Shown here: in pieces, positions 28,492-36,896 of the stretch
Layout of the letters: each line of letters begins with the position of its first letter
Numbering within the stretch: the stretch's first letter is position 1
Origin: Marinicella pacifica
GTDB lineage: Bacteria; Pseudomonadota; Gammaproteobacteria; Xanthomonadales; Marinicellaceae
Assembly (NCBI RefSeq): GCF_014636635.1
Contig: NZ_BMEO01000006.1
Span: 121,650 to 185,649, forward strand
Length of the DNA: 64,000 nucleotides
Reading direction: 5' to 3'
Notes under the pieces: generated by a model
Told to the model about the DNA's origin: nothing
Seen by the model: only the letters and a program-made list of their open reading frames with translations
Database searches by the model: none
Made by a program: the position numbers and the translations under genes

Positions 28492-28521
28492 TTGTACATA
28501 TTTTTAGCCCCATGCTAATAT
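28492..28521 (+). promoter_or_regulatory. Promoter with extended -10 and palindromic operator-like sequence
   Basis: TTGTAC and TAATAT are spaced by 18 bases; TGC immediately before the -10 makes it an extended -10. TTGTACA (28492-28498) and TGTACAA (28524-28530) are an inverted pair that brackets the promoter and could bind a regulator. Confidence 0.6.
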
Positions 28522-28548
28522 TGTGTACAAATATGCGCACAAAAAACA

Positions 28549-29316
28549 ATGACAACGTCCCAAACCCATCTAATTCAATTACAAAAAGCCCTGGTTCCCG
28601 TGACCAAAATGGTCATTAAATTCGGACTACAGTGTCATGAATTTAAAGAAAATATCGAGTTTGCCTATATTCAGGCCGCTAAGGAATTATTGCGCGAGGA
28701 AAACCGCACCGCCACCAACCAGGCCATTGCCGTAAAAACGGGCATCGACCGGCGTAAAGTGGCTGAACACAACAAAGCCTTAAAACATAAAAAAGGTTTT
28801 AATAAAATGGATCTGGTTATACTGGCTCTGCAAAAATGTAAAGCCGGCGGACAAAAAACGTTGAGTATGGCCCGCTTGAGTCAGATTATTGATGGTATTT
28901 ACGGTCACCATATTCGTGCCAAAGCCGTGATTAACGAGCTGATACAGGCTGAAATGCTGACACCAGAAAAAAACCGTTACCGCATCACCGATGCCCTTCA
29001 CCAAAAATTATCCCTGCAAGCTGAACTGGCTGATGAGGTGGATGTCACCACCCAACGTCTGTTTGAAACCTTTTTCAAAAAAATGTTTGGTCAAGACGGC
29101 GATTTACTGACCCAAAAAACCCTGCAATCCAGTCAAATACCGCCCCGAAAACAAGCCCGACTGCAACAACAGATCAAACACCGGTTAAGTCTGTTTGAAA
29201 AAAATGTCGAAAACCTTATTAATGAATACGTGGCGAATGTTCCTGAAGGCACTTACCCAAAAATTGGTTTGTGTCAATTTCAGTTTAATGAAATGTCGGA
29301 CCCGGAAAATCACTGA
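28549..29316 (+). CDS. DUF6502 family protein (predicted DNA-binding regulator)
   Basis: A 255-residue protein matching in outline the DUF6502 family: N-terminal LQKALVPVTKMVIKFGLQ followed by FKENIEFAYIQAAKELL, and AIAVKTGIDRRKVAEHNKAL, which reads as a winged helix-turn-helix. It is basic overall and cytosolic, with no membrane segment. The function of the family is unknown; DNA binding is inferred from the helix-turn-helix-like region. The leader is very short (about 20 bases) with no ribosome site. It carries its own palindrome-flanked promoter, so self-regulation is plausible. Confidence 0.7.
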   Translation: MTTSQTHLIQLQKALVPVTKMVIKFGLQCHEFKENIEFAYIQAAKELLREENRTATNQAIAVKTGIDRRKVAEHNKALKHKKGFNKMDLVILALQKCKAGGQKTLSMARLSQIIDGIYGHHIRAKAVINELIQAEMLTPEKNRYRITDALHQKLSLQAELADEVDVTTQRLFETFFKKMFGQDGDLLTQKTLQSSQIPPRKQARLQQQIKHRLSLFEKNVENLINEYVANVPEGTYPKIGLCQFQFNEMSDPENH

Positions 29317-29373
29317 CCGGATACCCGTTTATACCTTAGGTTATTGTGAAAATCCGCAATCTCAGCGCATTCT

Positions 29374-30222
29374 TTATAACTCGGTTCTGAGTTTTAGCAA
29401 TTCAGGAAAAAAGGTTAATTCCAGTGCTTTTTTCAGAAAACCCACGCCCGAAGAACCGCCGCTGCCGGTTTTAAAACCAATGATTCTTTCCACGGTTTTC
29501 ATATGCCGAAATCGCCATAACTGGAAAGACTCTTCCACATCCACCAACTGCTCACACAAGGCGTACACCGTCCAATGATGTTCGGGATGACGGTAAACTT
29601 CCAGCAAAGCCTTCATCAGTGATTCATTATAGCGATGTGGCTCGGTATAATCACGGTGCACCAAATCATCATCCAACGGATAGTCTTTTTCATCCAGATA
29701 ACGAATAAAAACATCATAAACGCTGGGTGCTTCTAAAACCGATTGCAATACCCGCCTTGACACTGACCCTTCGGGAAAAACCGACAACATTTTTTTATTT
29801 TTGTTACCCAGTAAAAACTCAACCTGCCGGTATTGCAGCGACTGAAAGCCTGAGGCATTGCCGAAGACACCGCGAAACTGTACATACTCACTGGGAGTCA
29901 GTGTTTCCAGTACCGCCCATTGCTCAAACAACTGTTTTTGAATTTGCTTTACCCGCGCCAAAATTTTAGAGGCTTTACCAAGACGGTGCTGCTGAATCCA
30001 GTCAATGGCCGCTTTGAGCTCATGAATAATCAGTTTTAACCACAGTTCCGAGGTCTGGTGCTGAATAATAAACAGCATTTCATCATGATGCTCAGGGTGG
30101 CTTAAGGGCTTTTGCGCGGATAACAAGCGATCCAAACAGAGGTAGCCGCCATAATTTTGTCGTTCTGACAAATCCAGTTTAATGTCGGTTTCTAAATCCC
30201 GTAGATTGTCTTCGTGGCTCAT
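29374..30222 (-). CDS. kynA: Tryptophan 2,3-dioxygenase
   Basis: A 282-residue haem enzyme that opens the indole ring of tryptophan to N-formylkynurenine, the first step of the kynurenine route. Seen are NYGGYLCLDRLLSAQ, the HHDEMLFIIQHQTSELWLKL region (landmark EMLFIIQHQTSELWL), FRGVFGNASGFQSLQYR and the C-terminal GFKTGSGGSSGVGFLKKAL with the proximal-haem area. The other kynurenine genes are not in the window. Quinolinate for NadC could come from this route or from aspartate. Confidence 0.96.
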   Translation of the reverse strand: MSHEDNLRDLETDIKLDLSERQNYGGYLCLDRLLSAQKPLSHPEHHDEMLFIIQHQTSELWLKLIIHELKAAIDWIQQHRLGKASKILARVKQIQKQLFEQWAVLETLTPSEYVQFRGVFGNASGFQSLQYRQVEFLLGNKNKKMLSVFPEGSVSRRVLQSVLEAPSVYDVFIRYLDEKDYPLDDDLVHRDYTEPHRYNESLMKALLEVYRHPEHHWTVYALCEQLVDVEESFQLWRFRHMKTVERIIGFKTGSGGSSGVGFLKKALELTFFPELLKLRTEL

Positions 30223-30335
30223 AATGCAAATAATTATCTGTAACCGTCTATTGTAAAAGTTTGGTCTTCATTTCGCATTGTTTCAAATCAAGTTTTTAGG
30301 ATGATTTATAAAGATGCGTTCAATGACCTGCTCTC

Positions 30336-30547
30336 TTTATTAATAACCGCGTTTACTTTATAATATACAGCGCTTAGCAGGTCGGTAAAGACGACCTATA
30401 TATAAGGTATGCCCAGACACAGGATGATTCAAGTCACCGGCAATGCGGTCGGTCTTATAAACGGGCCTGCCGCCTGCCATCACAACCCCGTATATGCTCG
30501 CGGGTTTATGGCATGATAATTCCAATCCAATAATTCGGAGAGTGAAA
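30336..30547 (+). promoter_or_regulatory. Promoter and long leader of the pdh operon
   Basis: TTTATT and TATAAT (30336-30341 and 30359-30364) are spaced by 17 bases. The expected transcript has a leader of about 175 bases before the pdhA start, with a perfect inverted repeat AGGTCG / CGACCT at 30379-30397 just after the likely start point. That repeat could be an operator or a leader hairpin. GGAG at 30537-30540 is the ribosome site. Confidence 0.45.
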
Positions 30548-31630
30548 TTGACTACAGTTGCTTCGTTCAATATCGACTATTTACAATACCTCACCCCAAA
30601 CGGTGAGTTGGTGGGGGACAAAAAACCACGTATTGCCACTGATTTTGACCAATTAAAATCCATTTATGAATTAATGGTGTTAACCCGCACTTTTGACAGT
30701 AAAGCGGTTGCACTTCAACGCACTGGCAAACTCGGCACCTATGCCTCCTGTCTTGGGCATGAAGCGGTGCATATCGGCATCGGATCGGCCATGGCAGAAG
30801 AAGATGTATTTGCCCCCATGTACCGAGAATACGGTGCCCAGTTTTACCGGGGTGTGAAAATGTCTGAAGTGCTCAATTACTGGGGTGGTGATGAACGTGG
30901 CAGTCATTTTTCAGGACCGCAACATGATTTTCCCTGGTGTGTGCCGATAGCCACTCAGTGCACCCATGCTGCCGGCGCGGCATTGGCCATGAAATTACGC
31001 GGTGAAAAACGCGCCGCTGTTTCAGTGGTGGGTGATGGTGGCAGTTCAAAAGGTGATTTTTTGGAAGCCATCAATGCCGCCAGTGCCTTTACCTTACCAA
31101 TGGTTTTAATGATTGTGAATAACCAATGGGCCATCTCAGTACCACGTAAGAAACAATCATCAGGCCGAACCCTGGCTCAGAAAGGCTTGGCCGGCGGCTT
31201 ACCGTCTATTCAGGTGGATGGCAATGACTACATCGCTGTGTACACTGCTGTTAAAGACGCCTTAAAACGGGCTTATGAAGGCAAAGGTGCCACCGTGATT
31301 GAAGCCATTACTTACCGACTGAGCGACCACACCACCGCCGATGACGCCAGTCGTTACCGGCCGGACGATGAGGTCGAAAATGCCCGGCAATTTGAACCAA
31401 TTAAACGTATGCGCAAATATTTAATGAACAACAGACAATGGAATGAACAACTGGAAAATCAACTACTGGAAACCTGTAAAAAAGAAGTCAATGAAGCGGT
31501 GGATGAATATTTAAGCACCGGTAACCCCGGCGTGGCCTCGATGTTCGATTATATGTTTGCCGAGATGCCGCATACGCTGGCGGCACAAAAACAATATGCA
31601 TTAGATTTAGAGGAGAAGTCAAATGGCTAA
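30548..31630 (+). CDS. pdhA: Pyruvate dehydrogenase E1 component, alpha subunit
   Basis: A 360-residue alpha chain of the alpha2-beta2 type E1, which decarboxylates pyruvate (or a branched-chain 2-oxo acid) on thiamine diphosphate. The TPP-binding motif GDGGSSKGDFLEAINAA...NN is complete, and the phosphorylation-loop region YRLSDHTTADDASRYR is present. I start at the TTG at 30548 because a GGAG site lies 7 bases upstream and the sequence from there (TTVASFNIDYLQ) fits; the ATG at 30494 lacks a ribosome site. Substrate could be branched-chain acids; context with E2 favours pyruvate. Confidence 0.88.
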   Translation: MTTVASFNIDYLQYLTPNGELVGDKKPRIATDFDQLKSIYELMVLTRTFDSKAVALQRTGKLGTYASCLGHEAVHIGIGSAMAEEDVFAPMYREYGAQFYRGVKMSEVLNYWGGDERGSHFSGPQHDFPWCVPIATQCTHAAGAALAMKLRGEKRAAVSVVGDGGSSKGDFLEAINAASAFTLPMVLMIVNNQWAISVPRKKQSSGRTLAQKGLAGGLPSIQVDGNDYIAVYTAVKDALKRAYEGKGATVIEAITYRLSDHTTADDASRYRPDDEVENARQFEPIKRMRKYLMNNRQWNEQLENQLLETCKKEVNEAVDEYLSTGNPGVASMFDYMFAEMPHTLAAQKQYALDLEEKSNG

Positions 31631-32603
31631 AGTGACTTTAGTGGAAGCCGTTACCATGGCCATGGACTACGAACTGGGTCATGATAAGGACGTGGTCATT
31701 ATGGGCGAAGATGTGGGCATCAACGGTGGTGTGTTTCGCGCCACCAAAGGTCTTGCTCAAAAATACGGCGAAGACCGGGTGATTGACACCCCACTGGCCG
31801 AAGCCATGATTGCCGGAATGGCCGTGGGTATGGCCACGCAGGGTATGAAGCCGATTGCCGAAGCTCAGTTTATGGGCTTTATATACCCTATGGTCGAACA
31901 CATTGTGTGTCATGCGGCCCGCATGCGCAACCGAACCCGCGGACGTTTAACCTGTCCGCTGGTCATTCGCGCACCCTACGGTGGCGGAATCCATGCGCCG
32001 GAGCATCATTCAGAAAGTACCGAAGCCCTATTTGCCCATATTCCGGGATTGCGGGTGGTGATTCCTTCTTCGCCGACCCGTGCCTATGGTTTGTTACTGG
32101 CTGCCATCCGCAGCCCAGATCCGGTTATCTTCTTAGAACCCAAACGCATATACCACTGGAGTAAAGAGGAAGTCGAAAATGACGGCGAAGAGTACCCCTT
32201 GGATATGTGTTATGTTATTCGTGAAGGCGAAGACGTGACACTTGTCACCTGGGGCGCGATGATGAAAGAAACCCTGGAAGCGGCTGATAAACTGGCCGAA
32301 CAAGGTGTGTCTGCTGAAGTCATCGATGTGGCCACCGTCAGTCCGCTTGATATGGACACCATCGCCGAATCCGTGGCCAAAACCGGTCGTTGCGTGATTA
32401 TTCAGGAAGCCGCGCGCCATTGCAGTTTATCTTCTGAAATTGCCGCCAATCTGGCTGATCAGGGCTTATATGACCTGAATGCCCCGGTTAAACGCGTCAC
32501 CGGATATGATGTCATTATGCCGTTGTTTAAAATGGAAAAGAAATACATGCCGACCACAGATCGGATTTTAAAAGCAGTTAACCAAGTTTTGGAGGTTTCA
32601 TGA
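31623..32603 (+). CDS. pdhB: Pyruvate dehydrogenase E1 component, beta subunit
   Basis: A 326-residue beta chain of E1. Seen are VIMGEDVGINGGVFRATKGL (landmark GEDVGINGGVFRAT), TPLAEAMIAGMAVGMA, RAPYGGGIHAPEHHSES and LEPKRIY. It completes the thiamine-diphosphate active site with the alpha chain and contacts E2. It overlaps the pdhA stop by 8 bases and the pdhC start by 4, so the three are one tightly coupled operon. Confidence 0.95.
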   Translation: MAKVTLVEAVTMAMDYELGHDKDVVIMGEDVGINGGVFRATKGLAQKYGEDRVIDTPLAEAMIAGMAVGMATQGMKPIAEAQFMGFIYPMVEHIVCHAARMRNRTRGRLTCPLVIRAPYGGGIHAPEHHSESTEALFAHIPGLRVVIPSSPTRAYGLLLAAIRSPDPVIFLEPKRIYHWSKEEVENDGEEYPLDMCYVIREGEDVTLVTWGAMMKETLEAADKLAEQGVSAEVIDVATVSPLDMDTIAESVAKTGRCVIIQEAARHCSLSSEIAANLADQGLYDLNAPVKRVTGYDVIMPLFKMEKKYMPTTDRILKAVNQVLEVS

Positions 32604-33934
32604 GTATTTTTAAATTACCCGATTTAGGTGAAGGTTTACCCGATGCCGAAATTGTTGAATGGCATGTTAAAGTCGGAGACAATGTTAAAGAAGACCAACC
32701 GATGGTATCCATGGAAACCGCTAAAGCGGTGGTCGATGTGCCGGTACCCCACGACGGTGTGGTTAAAAAATTATACGGTGAACCCGGTGACGTGATTGAC
32801 ACCGGTGCGCCACTGATTGAATTTGAAGGCGAACACGAAAATAAACAATCTGAGGCACAAACCGAATCGCAAGACACTGATTCAGCCAGTAAACTCAGGC
32901 AAGAAGCCGAACAGGTGCTGATGGATTTAGACAAAGACGGGGTTAATGACGTGCCCGCAGAAGAACCGGCGGCTGCCGCTGAAGAAAAACAAGGTACGGT
33001 GGTGGGTCAGATGGAAACCTCCGACACGGTTCAGGACAGTATGACCGATTTCGGCGGCAAAAAAGCCGCGCCTGCAGTGCGTGCACTGGCGAAAAAGCTT
33101 AATGTGGATTTATCCCAAGTGGAAGCCACCGGTAGCGGTGGCGTTATTCGTCCCAGTGATGTTAAAAAAGCAGCCCAATCAGGTCAGGCTCAAGCGTCAG
33201 CCACCGAGAAAAGCACAGCCCAGCCGGCACCGACTCGGCCGGCAGCCAAACAAGCAGCCCCTTCAGCCAAACCCGCCACGCCAAAAGCGCAAGCTGATGA
33301 TCAATGGCAACAGGTTAAAGGATCCCGCCGCACCATGGCGCGGGTGATGCAAAACGCCCATGCCACCATTGTGCCCACCAGTATTATGGACGATGCCGAT
33401 ATCCATGCCTGGCAACCCGGTCAGGACATCACCGGTCGTTTAATCCGTTCTCTGGTGATAGCGGCCCAAGCAGAACCGGCCCTCAATGCCTGGTTTGACG
33501 GCGACAAACTGGCACGCCGAATCATTTCCCATGTGGACATTGGCATAGCGGTGGACACCGAAGACGGCTTGTTTGTACCCACCATGCGCAATTGTGAAAC
33601 CTTAACACCCCAGCAGGTTCGCGAAGAAATGAATGTGATTAAAGAACAGGTGAAAAACCGCAGCATTCCACCGGAATCCATGAAAGACTACACGCTCATG
33701 TTGTCTAATTTCGGGGTTTATGCCGGTCGTTATGCCACCCCTATAATCACACCGCCGTGTGTGGCCATTGTGGCTGCGGGTAAATTACGCCATGAAGTGG
33801 TGCCGGTGATGGGTGGTATGGAAGCCCACCGCACCATCCCATTATCCCTGACTTTTGATCACCGCGCTGTGACCGGTGGTGAAGCGGCTCGCTTCCTGGC
33901 AGCCATGATTAAAGACTTGCAAAAAAGCCAGTAA
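32600..33934 (+). CDS. pdhC: 2-oxo acid dehydrogenase E2 (dihydrolipoamide acyltransferase)
   Basis: A 444-residue E2 core protein. Domains: one lipoyl domain (1-80) with the lipoyl lysine in METAKAVVDV, an acidic then Ala/Pro-rich linker, the peripheral subunit-binding domain (about 155-190, APAVRALAKKLNVDLSQV), a second Ala-Pro linker and the acyltransferase domain (about 235-444). The usual catalytic HxxxDG motif reads DHRAVTGGEA: the histidine is kept but threonine replaces aspartate. E3 (lipoamide dehydrogenase) is not in the window. A strong terminator follows. Confidence 0.93.
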   Translation: MSIFKLPDLGEGLPDAEIVEWHVKVGDNVKEDQPMVSMETAKAVVDVPVPHDGVVKKLYGEPGDVIDTGAPLIEFEGEHENKQSEAQTESQDTDSASKLRQEAEQVLMDLDKDGVNDVPAEEPAAAAEEKQGTVVGQMETSDTVQDSMTDFGGKKAAPAVRALAKKLNVDLSQVEATGSGGVIRPSDVKKAAQSGQAQASATEKSTAQPAPTRPAAKQAAPSAKPATPKAQADDQWQQVKGSRRTMARVMQNAHATIVPTSIMDDADIHAWQPGQDITGRLIRSLVIAAQAEPALNAWFDGDKLARRIISHVDIGIAVDTEDGLFVPTMRNCETLTPQQVREEMNVIKEQVKNRSIPPESMKDYTLMLSNFGVYAGRYATPIITPPCVAIVAAGKLRHEVVPVMGGMEAHRTIPLSLTFDHRAVTGGEAARFLAAMIKDLQKSQ

Positions 33935-33952
33935 ATCAGCATCCAGTCAGTC

Positions 33953-33984
33953 AAAAGCCCGATCAATGGTCGGGCTTTTTTTTT
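33953..33984 (+). terminator. Rho-independent terminator of the pdh operon
   Basis: AAAAGCCCGA and TCGGGCTTTT form a 10-base stem around TCAATGG, followed by a long T run. It separates the pdh operon from hvfA. Confidence 0.93.
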
Positions 33985-34082
33985 GAATTTTTTTTCACGC
34001 ACCGAGCCTCAACTTCATGCTATCATTAAAAAACCTTTTTTTTGAGGTTAAACCAAGTATCTACTACCAATCAGGAGAAAAA

Positions 34083-34559
34083 ATGAAAACCAACAATTTA
34101 ACCACCCTCAATGTGGCATTAGCCGGCGCAGTCGGTGCTTTGGGCGCGGGCACTGCCGCCGCCGACAATCCTTTTCTGCAACACGATCTTGACAATGGCT
34201 ACAACAACCTAAACACAACTATAATGGGAAAAGTAGCGGTTGGTGAAGGTCAATGCGGTGAAAAGAAAGCCGAAGATGACAAACAGGCCGAAGGTAAGTG
34301 CGGTGAAGGCAAGTGCGGTGAAGGCAAAAGTGGTGAGCATGAAGCCAAAAGTGACAAACAGGCCGAAGGTAAATGCGGTGAAGGCAAGTGCGGTGAAGGC
34401 AAATGTGGTGAGCATGAAGCCAAAAGTGACAAACAGGCTGAAGGTAAGTGCGGTGAAGGTAAGTGTGGCGAACATGAAGCCAAAGATGAGCCAAAAGCCG
34501 ACACGAAATCCGACAAACAGGCCGAAGGCAAATGCGGCGAAGGTAAATGTGGCCATTAA
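34083..34559 (+). CDS. hvfA: HvfA-like (bufferin-type) Cys-repeat RiPP precursor
   Basis: A 158-residue precursor peptide of the HvfA/BufA type. Signal peptide: hydrophobic stretch ending near GTAAA-DN (about residue 27). After a short spacer, the rest is low-complexity and hydrophilic: nine EGKCG copies, one EGQCG and one EGKSG, in blocks separated by EHEAKSDKQA. In this family the MNIO enzyme HvfB with HvfC converts the cysteines of such motifs to oxazolone-thioamides that bind copper. The ATG at 34083 has an AGGAG site 7 bases upstream; the frame upstream to 34017 is spurious. Followed 9 bases later by hvfB. Confidence 0.9.
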   Translation: MKTNNLTTLNVALAGAVGALGAGTAAADNPFLQHDLDNGYNNLNTTIMGKVAVGEGQCGEKKAEDDKQAEGKCGEGKCGEGKSGEHEAKSDKQAEGKCGEGKCGEGKCGEHEAKSDKQAEGKCGEGKCGEHEAKDEPKADTKSDKQAEGKCGEGKCGH

Positions 34560-34568
34560 TCCATTGAT

Positions 34569-35423
34569 ATGAATTTAGCCAGTTTATCCGGTGCCGGTTT
34601 GGGATTGAGACGATCGATCCTGCCGGCACTGGCTAAAGCCGATGATTTGACGGCTCTTGATTTTCTCGAAGTGGCACCGGAAAACTGGGTTCAACTGGGG
34701 GGGCGCCACCGACAAGCTTTTGATGCGCTGGCCGAACGCTTTCCTGTTGTATTACATGGCTTGTCCCTGTCCATTGGCGGACCAGATCCGCTTAACCTTG
34801 ATCTGGTGCAGCAAATTCAATCCTTTAAGCAACGCTACGGCTGTCCCCTTTATACCGAACACAATACTTACTGCACGGATGGCGGTCAATTGTATGATTT
34901 AATGCCCATTCCTTTTAATCAGGAAATGGTTGCTTATGTGGCCGATCGGGTTCATCAGGTGCAGGACATTCTGGGCGAACGCATCGCCCTAGAAAATGCC
35001 TCCTATTACCTCAGACAACCCGGCAGTGACATGACAGAACTTGATTTTATGTCGGCGCTGTTGAAACGTGCGGATTGTTACCTGCATTTGGATATTAATA
35101 ATGTCTATGTCAATAGTGTGAATCATGGCTACGATGCCCGTGATTTTATACGTCAGTTACCCACCGAACGCATCGTTTATGGCCACATCGCAGGTCATGA
35201 ACAAAAGTCTGAACAGCTCATTATTGACACCCATGGCAGTGATGTTATTGATCCGGTTTGGGCACTTTTGGATTTCAGTTACCACCGACATGGTCTGTTC
35301 CCCACACTACTGGAACGGGATTTTGATTTTCCTCAACTGGGCTCGTTGCTTAATGAGGTTCAACGTATCAGGTCCCTACAATCTCAGCACCAAGCCCGCC
35401 ATGCCAGATTATCACACGCATAA
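34569..35423 (+). CDS. hvfB: HvfB-like MNIO (DUF692) RiPP maturase
   Basis: A 284-residue TIM-barrel multinuclear non-haem iron-dependent oxidase (DUF692) that modifies cysteines of the precursor. Conserved metal-site segments are present: EVAPENW, HGLSLSIGG, YTEHNTYC, ENASYY, LHLDINNVYVNSVNHG, HIAGH and DTHG. Length is normal. It works in the cytoplasm before export of the peptide. Immediate neighbours hvfA and hvfC support the assignment. Confidence 0.95.
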   Translation: MNLASLSGAGLGLRRSILPALAKADDLTALDFLEVAPENWVQLGGRHRQAFDALAERFPVVLHGLSLSIGGPDPLNLDLVQQIQSFKQRYGCPLYTEHNTYCTDGGQLYDLMPIPFNQEMVAYVADRVHQVQDILGERIALENASYYLRQPGSDMTELDFMSALLKRADCYLHLDINNVYVNSVNHGYDARDFIRQLPTERIVYGHIAGHEQKSEQLIIDTHGSDVIDPVWALLDFSYHRHGLFPTLLERDFDFPQLGSLLNEVQRIRSLQSQHQARHARLSHA

Positions 35424-36144
35424 AACAACCCAGCTGGCTTTTGCGGCCCATATACGAAACCCGGACAAGTACCCCAAACCTCAGGGCATTGATGAGCAAC
35501 GCATGCAGGTTTATCGGGATTTGTTTTTTAACAATATTAACAACCTGATAAAACAGACCTTTCCGGTTCTGGCTACTTTGTATAATCGAGAAGAATGGCA
35601 ACAGCTCATACGCAGTTTTTATCAGCCTAAATACAATAAAACCCCCTATTTCACCGATATTGCCGATGAATTTGTAGTTTTTTTAAAAAACCGGCCAGCA
35701 GATGACAAACGGCCGTTTGTGGCTGAACTGGCTGACTATGAATGGCTTGAACTTGATCTCGAAAAAAGTCCTCTGCAACCGAACTACCGTAAACTAAACA
35801 AGGACTTACTGCAGTCTCAGTCACCCGTCATTTCACCGCTTTTATATGCCCGCAATTATCAATACCCGGTTCACCGAATAGGTCATACATTTCAGCCTAC
35901 ACATTCACAACCATGTCATCTTGTGGTCTGGAGGAACCGGGATGGTAATGTACATTTTGCTGAATTAAGCCCACTGTCTATGCGACTTTTGGAACAATTA
36001 ATCACCACAGATCTAAACGGCACTGAGGCTTTGTTATCTGTATTGGCGGACAATAAAATACATCCGGACAATAAAATGATTGAATACGGCCGTCATCAAT
36101 TGCTTAAATGGTACAGTCAGGACATCATCATCAACACCCAATAA
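35401..36144 (+). CDS. hvfC: HvfC-like DUF2063 partner of the MNIO enzyme
   Basis: A 247-residue protein with the DUF2063 N-terminal domain (LAFAAHIRNPDKYP, VYRDLFFNNINNLIKQTFPVL read in parts) that recognises the precursor and delivers it to the DUF692 enzyme. The C-terminal part (about 120-247) is the usual second domain. The frame is open to 35125, but that overlaps hvfB; the ATG at 35401 starts a family-like N-terminus and overlaps hvfB by 23 bases, implying translational coupling. Confidence 0.93.
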   Translation: MPDYHTHKTTQLAFAAHIRNPDKYPKPQGIDEQRMQVYRDLFFNNINNLIKQTFPVLATLYNREEWQQLIRSFYQPKYNKTPYFTDIADEFVVFLKNRPADDKRPFVAELADYEWLELDLEKSPLQPNYRKLNKDLLQSQSPVISPLLYARNYQYPVHRIGHTFQPTHSQPCHLVVWRNRDGNVHFAELSPLSMRLLEQLITTDLNGTEALLSVLADNKIHPDNKMIEYGRHQLLKWYSQDIIINTQ

Positions 36145-36154
36145 GAGAATTTTC

Positions 36155-36823
36155 ATGAAATTAATCCGCATCATCAATCGTGTTTGGCAACCGCTCAAAT
36201 CTCGTTTAAATAGCGCAGGCCAATGGCTTCCGCCCTTTTTTCTGCGCGCCATTCTTTTCTGGGAATTTTATGAAGCCGGTGTCGGCAAACTCAATGGTGA
36301 CAATTGGTTTGGTGCTATTCAACAAAATTTTCCACCGGTCTTCAGATCCCTGCATCCTGATACGCTGTGGTTAATGGCCGCCTGGGGAGAAGTGGTCTTT
36401 GCCGTGCTGTTGTTGCTGGGTTTATTCACCCGTTTTGCCGCGATGGCAATGATTGTAATCACGGCAGTGGCCCTTTATGCCGTACACTGGCCGGAATCTT
36501 ACGACTCATTGAGCCAACTGTGGCAAGGTTATGCCATCAGCAACGACGGATACGGCAATTTTAAATTACCCCTGATTTTTATGGTGATGCTGTTGCCTCT
36601 GGTGTTTTCTGGCGGCGGTAAACTCAGTCTGGATTATTTACTTAATTATCTGATTGGATGTGATGAACGACCACCTCAACAGTCTGACTTTATTTCTAAA
36701 GGATTGGCATTACTGATTTTAGCCGTACCACTGGTGTTCTTTTTCCCGGTATTAAGCACGCTTATTGCTGCGATTGGTTTTTTATTATTGATTGGCAATC
36801 ATTGGATAACACCACAGGGTTAA
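36155..36823 (+). CDS. hvfD: HvfD-like DoxX-family membrane protein
   Basis: A 222-residue DoxX-type inner-membrane protein with four or more hydrophobic helices (about 28-45, 80-100, 103-125, 145-165 and 185-215). Family residues such as LRAILFWEFYEAGVGKLNG are seen. DoxX proteins are the usual last gene in hvf/buf loci; the role is unclear, perhaps redox or copper handling in the membrane. The ATG at 36155 follows the hvfC stop by 10 bases; the upstream open frame overlaps hvfC and is not used. Confidence 0.88.
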   Translation: MKLIRIINRVWQPLKSRLNSAGQWLPPFFLRAILFWEFYEAGVGKLNGDNWFGAIQQNFPPVFRSLHPDTLWLMAAWGEVVFAVLLLLGLFTRFAAMAMIVITAVALYAVHWPESYDSLSQLWQGYAISNDGYGNFKLPLIFMVMLLPLVFSGGGKLSLDYLLNYLIGCDERPPQQSDFISKGLALLILAVPLVFFFPVLSTLIAAIGFLLLIGNHWITPQG

Positions 36824-36844
36824 CCCGAACATTGTAGTGCATAA

Positions 36845-36873
36845 AAAAGGCCGCTTTGATAAAGCGGCCTTTT
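36845..36873. terminator. Bidirectional terminator between hvfD and the OmpA-like gene
   Basis: AAAAGGCCGCTTT and AAAGCGGCCTTTT are perfect 13-base complements around GAT, with A and T runs on the two sides, so it can stop transcripts of both convergent operons. Confidence 0.93.
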
Positions 36874-36896
36874 GATTTTTACACTGAATGTCTTTA

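Noticed and set aside
34209..34629. Several open frames on both strands across hvfA (including 115- and 136-residue antisense frames)
   Set aside because: They are produced by the repetitive EGKCG coding DNA, have strongly biased His/Leu/Phe/Thr/Ser/Pro composition and no ribosome site.
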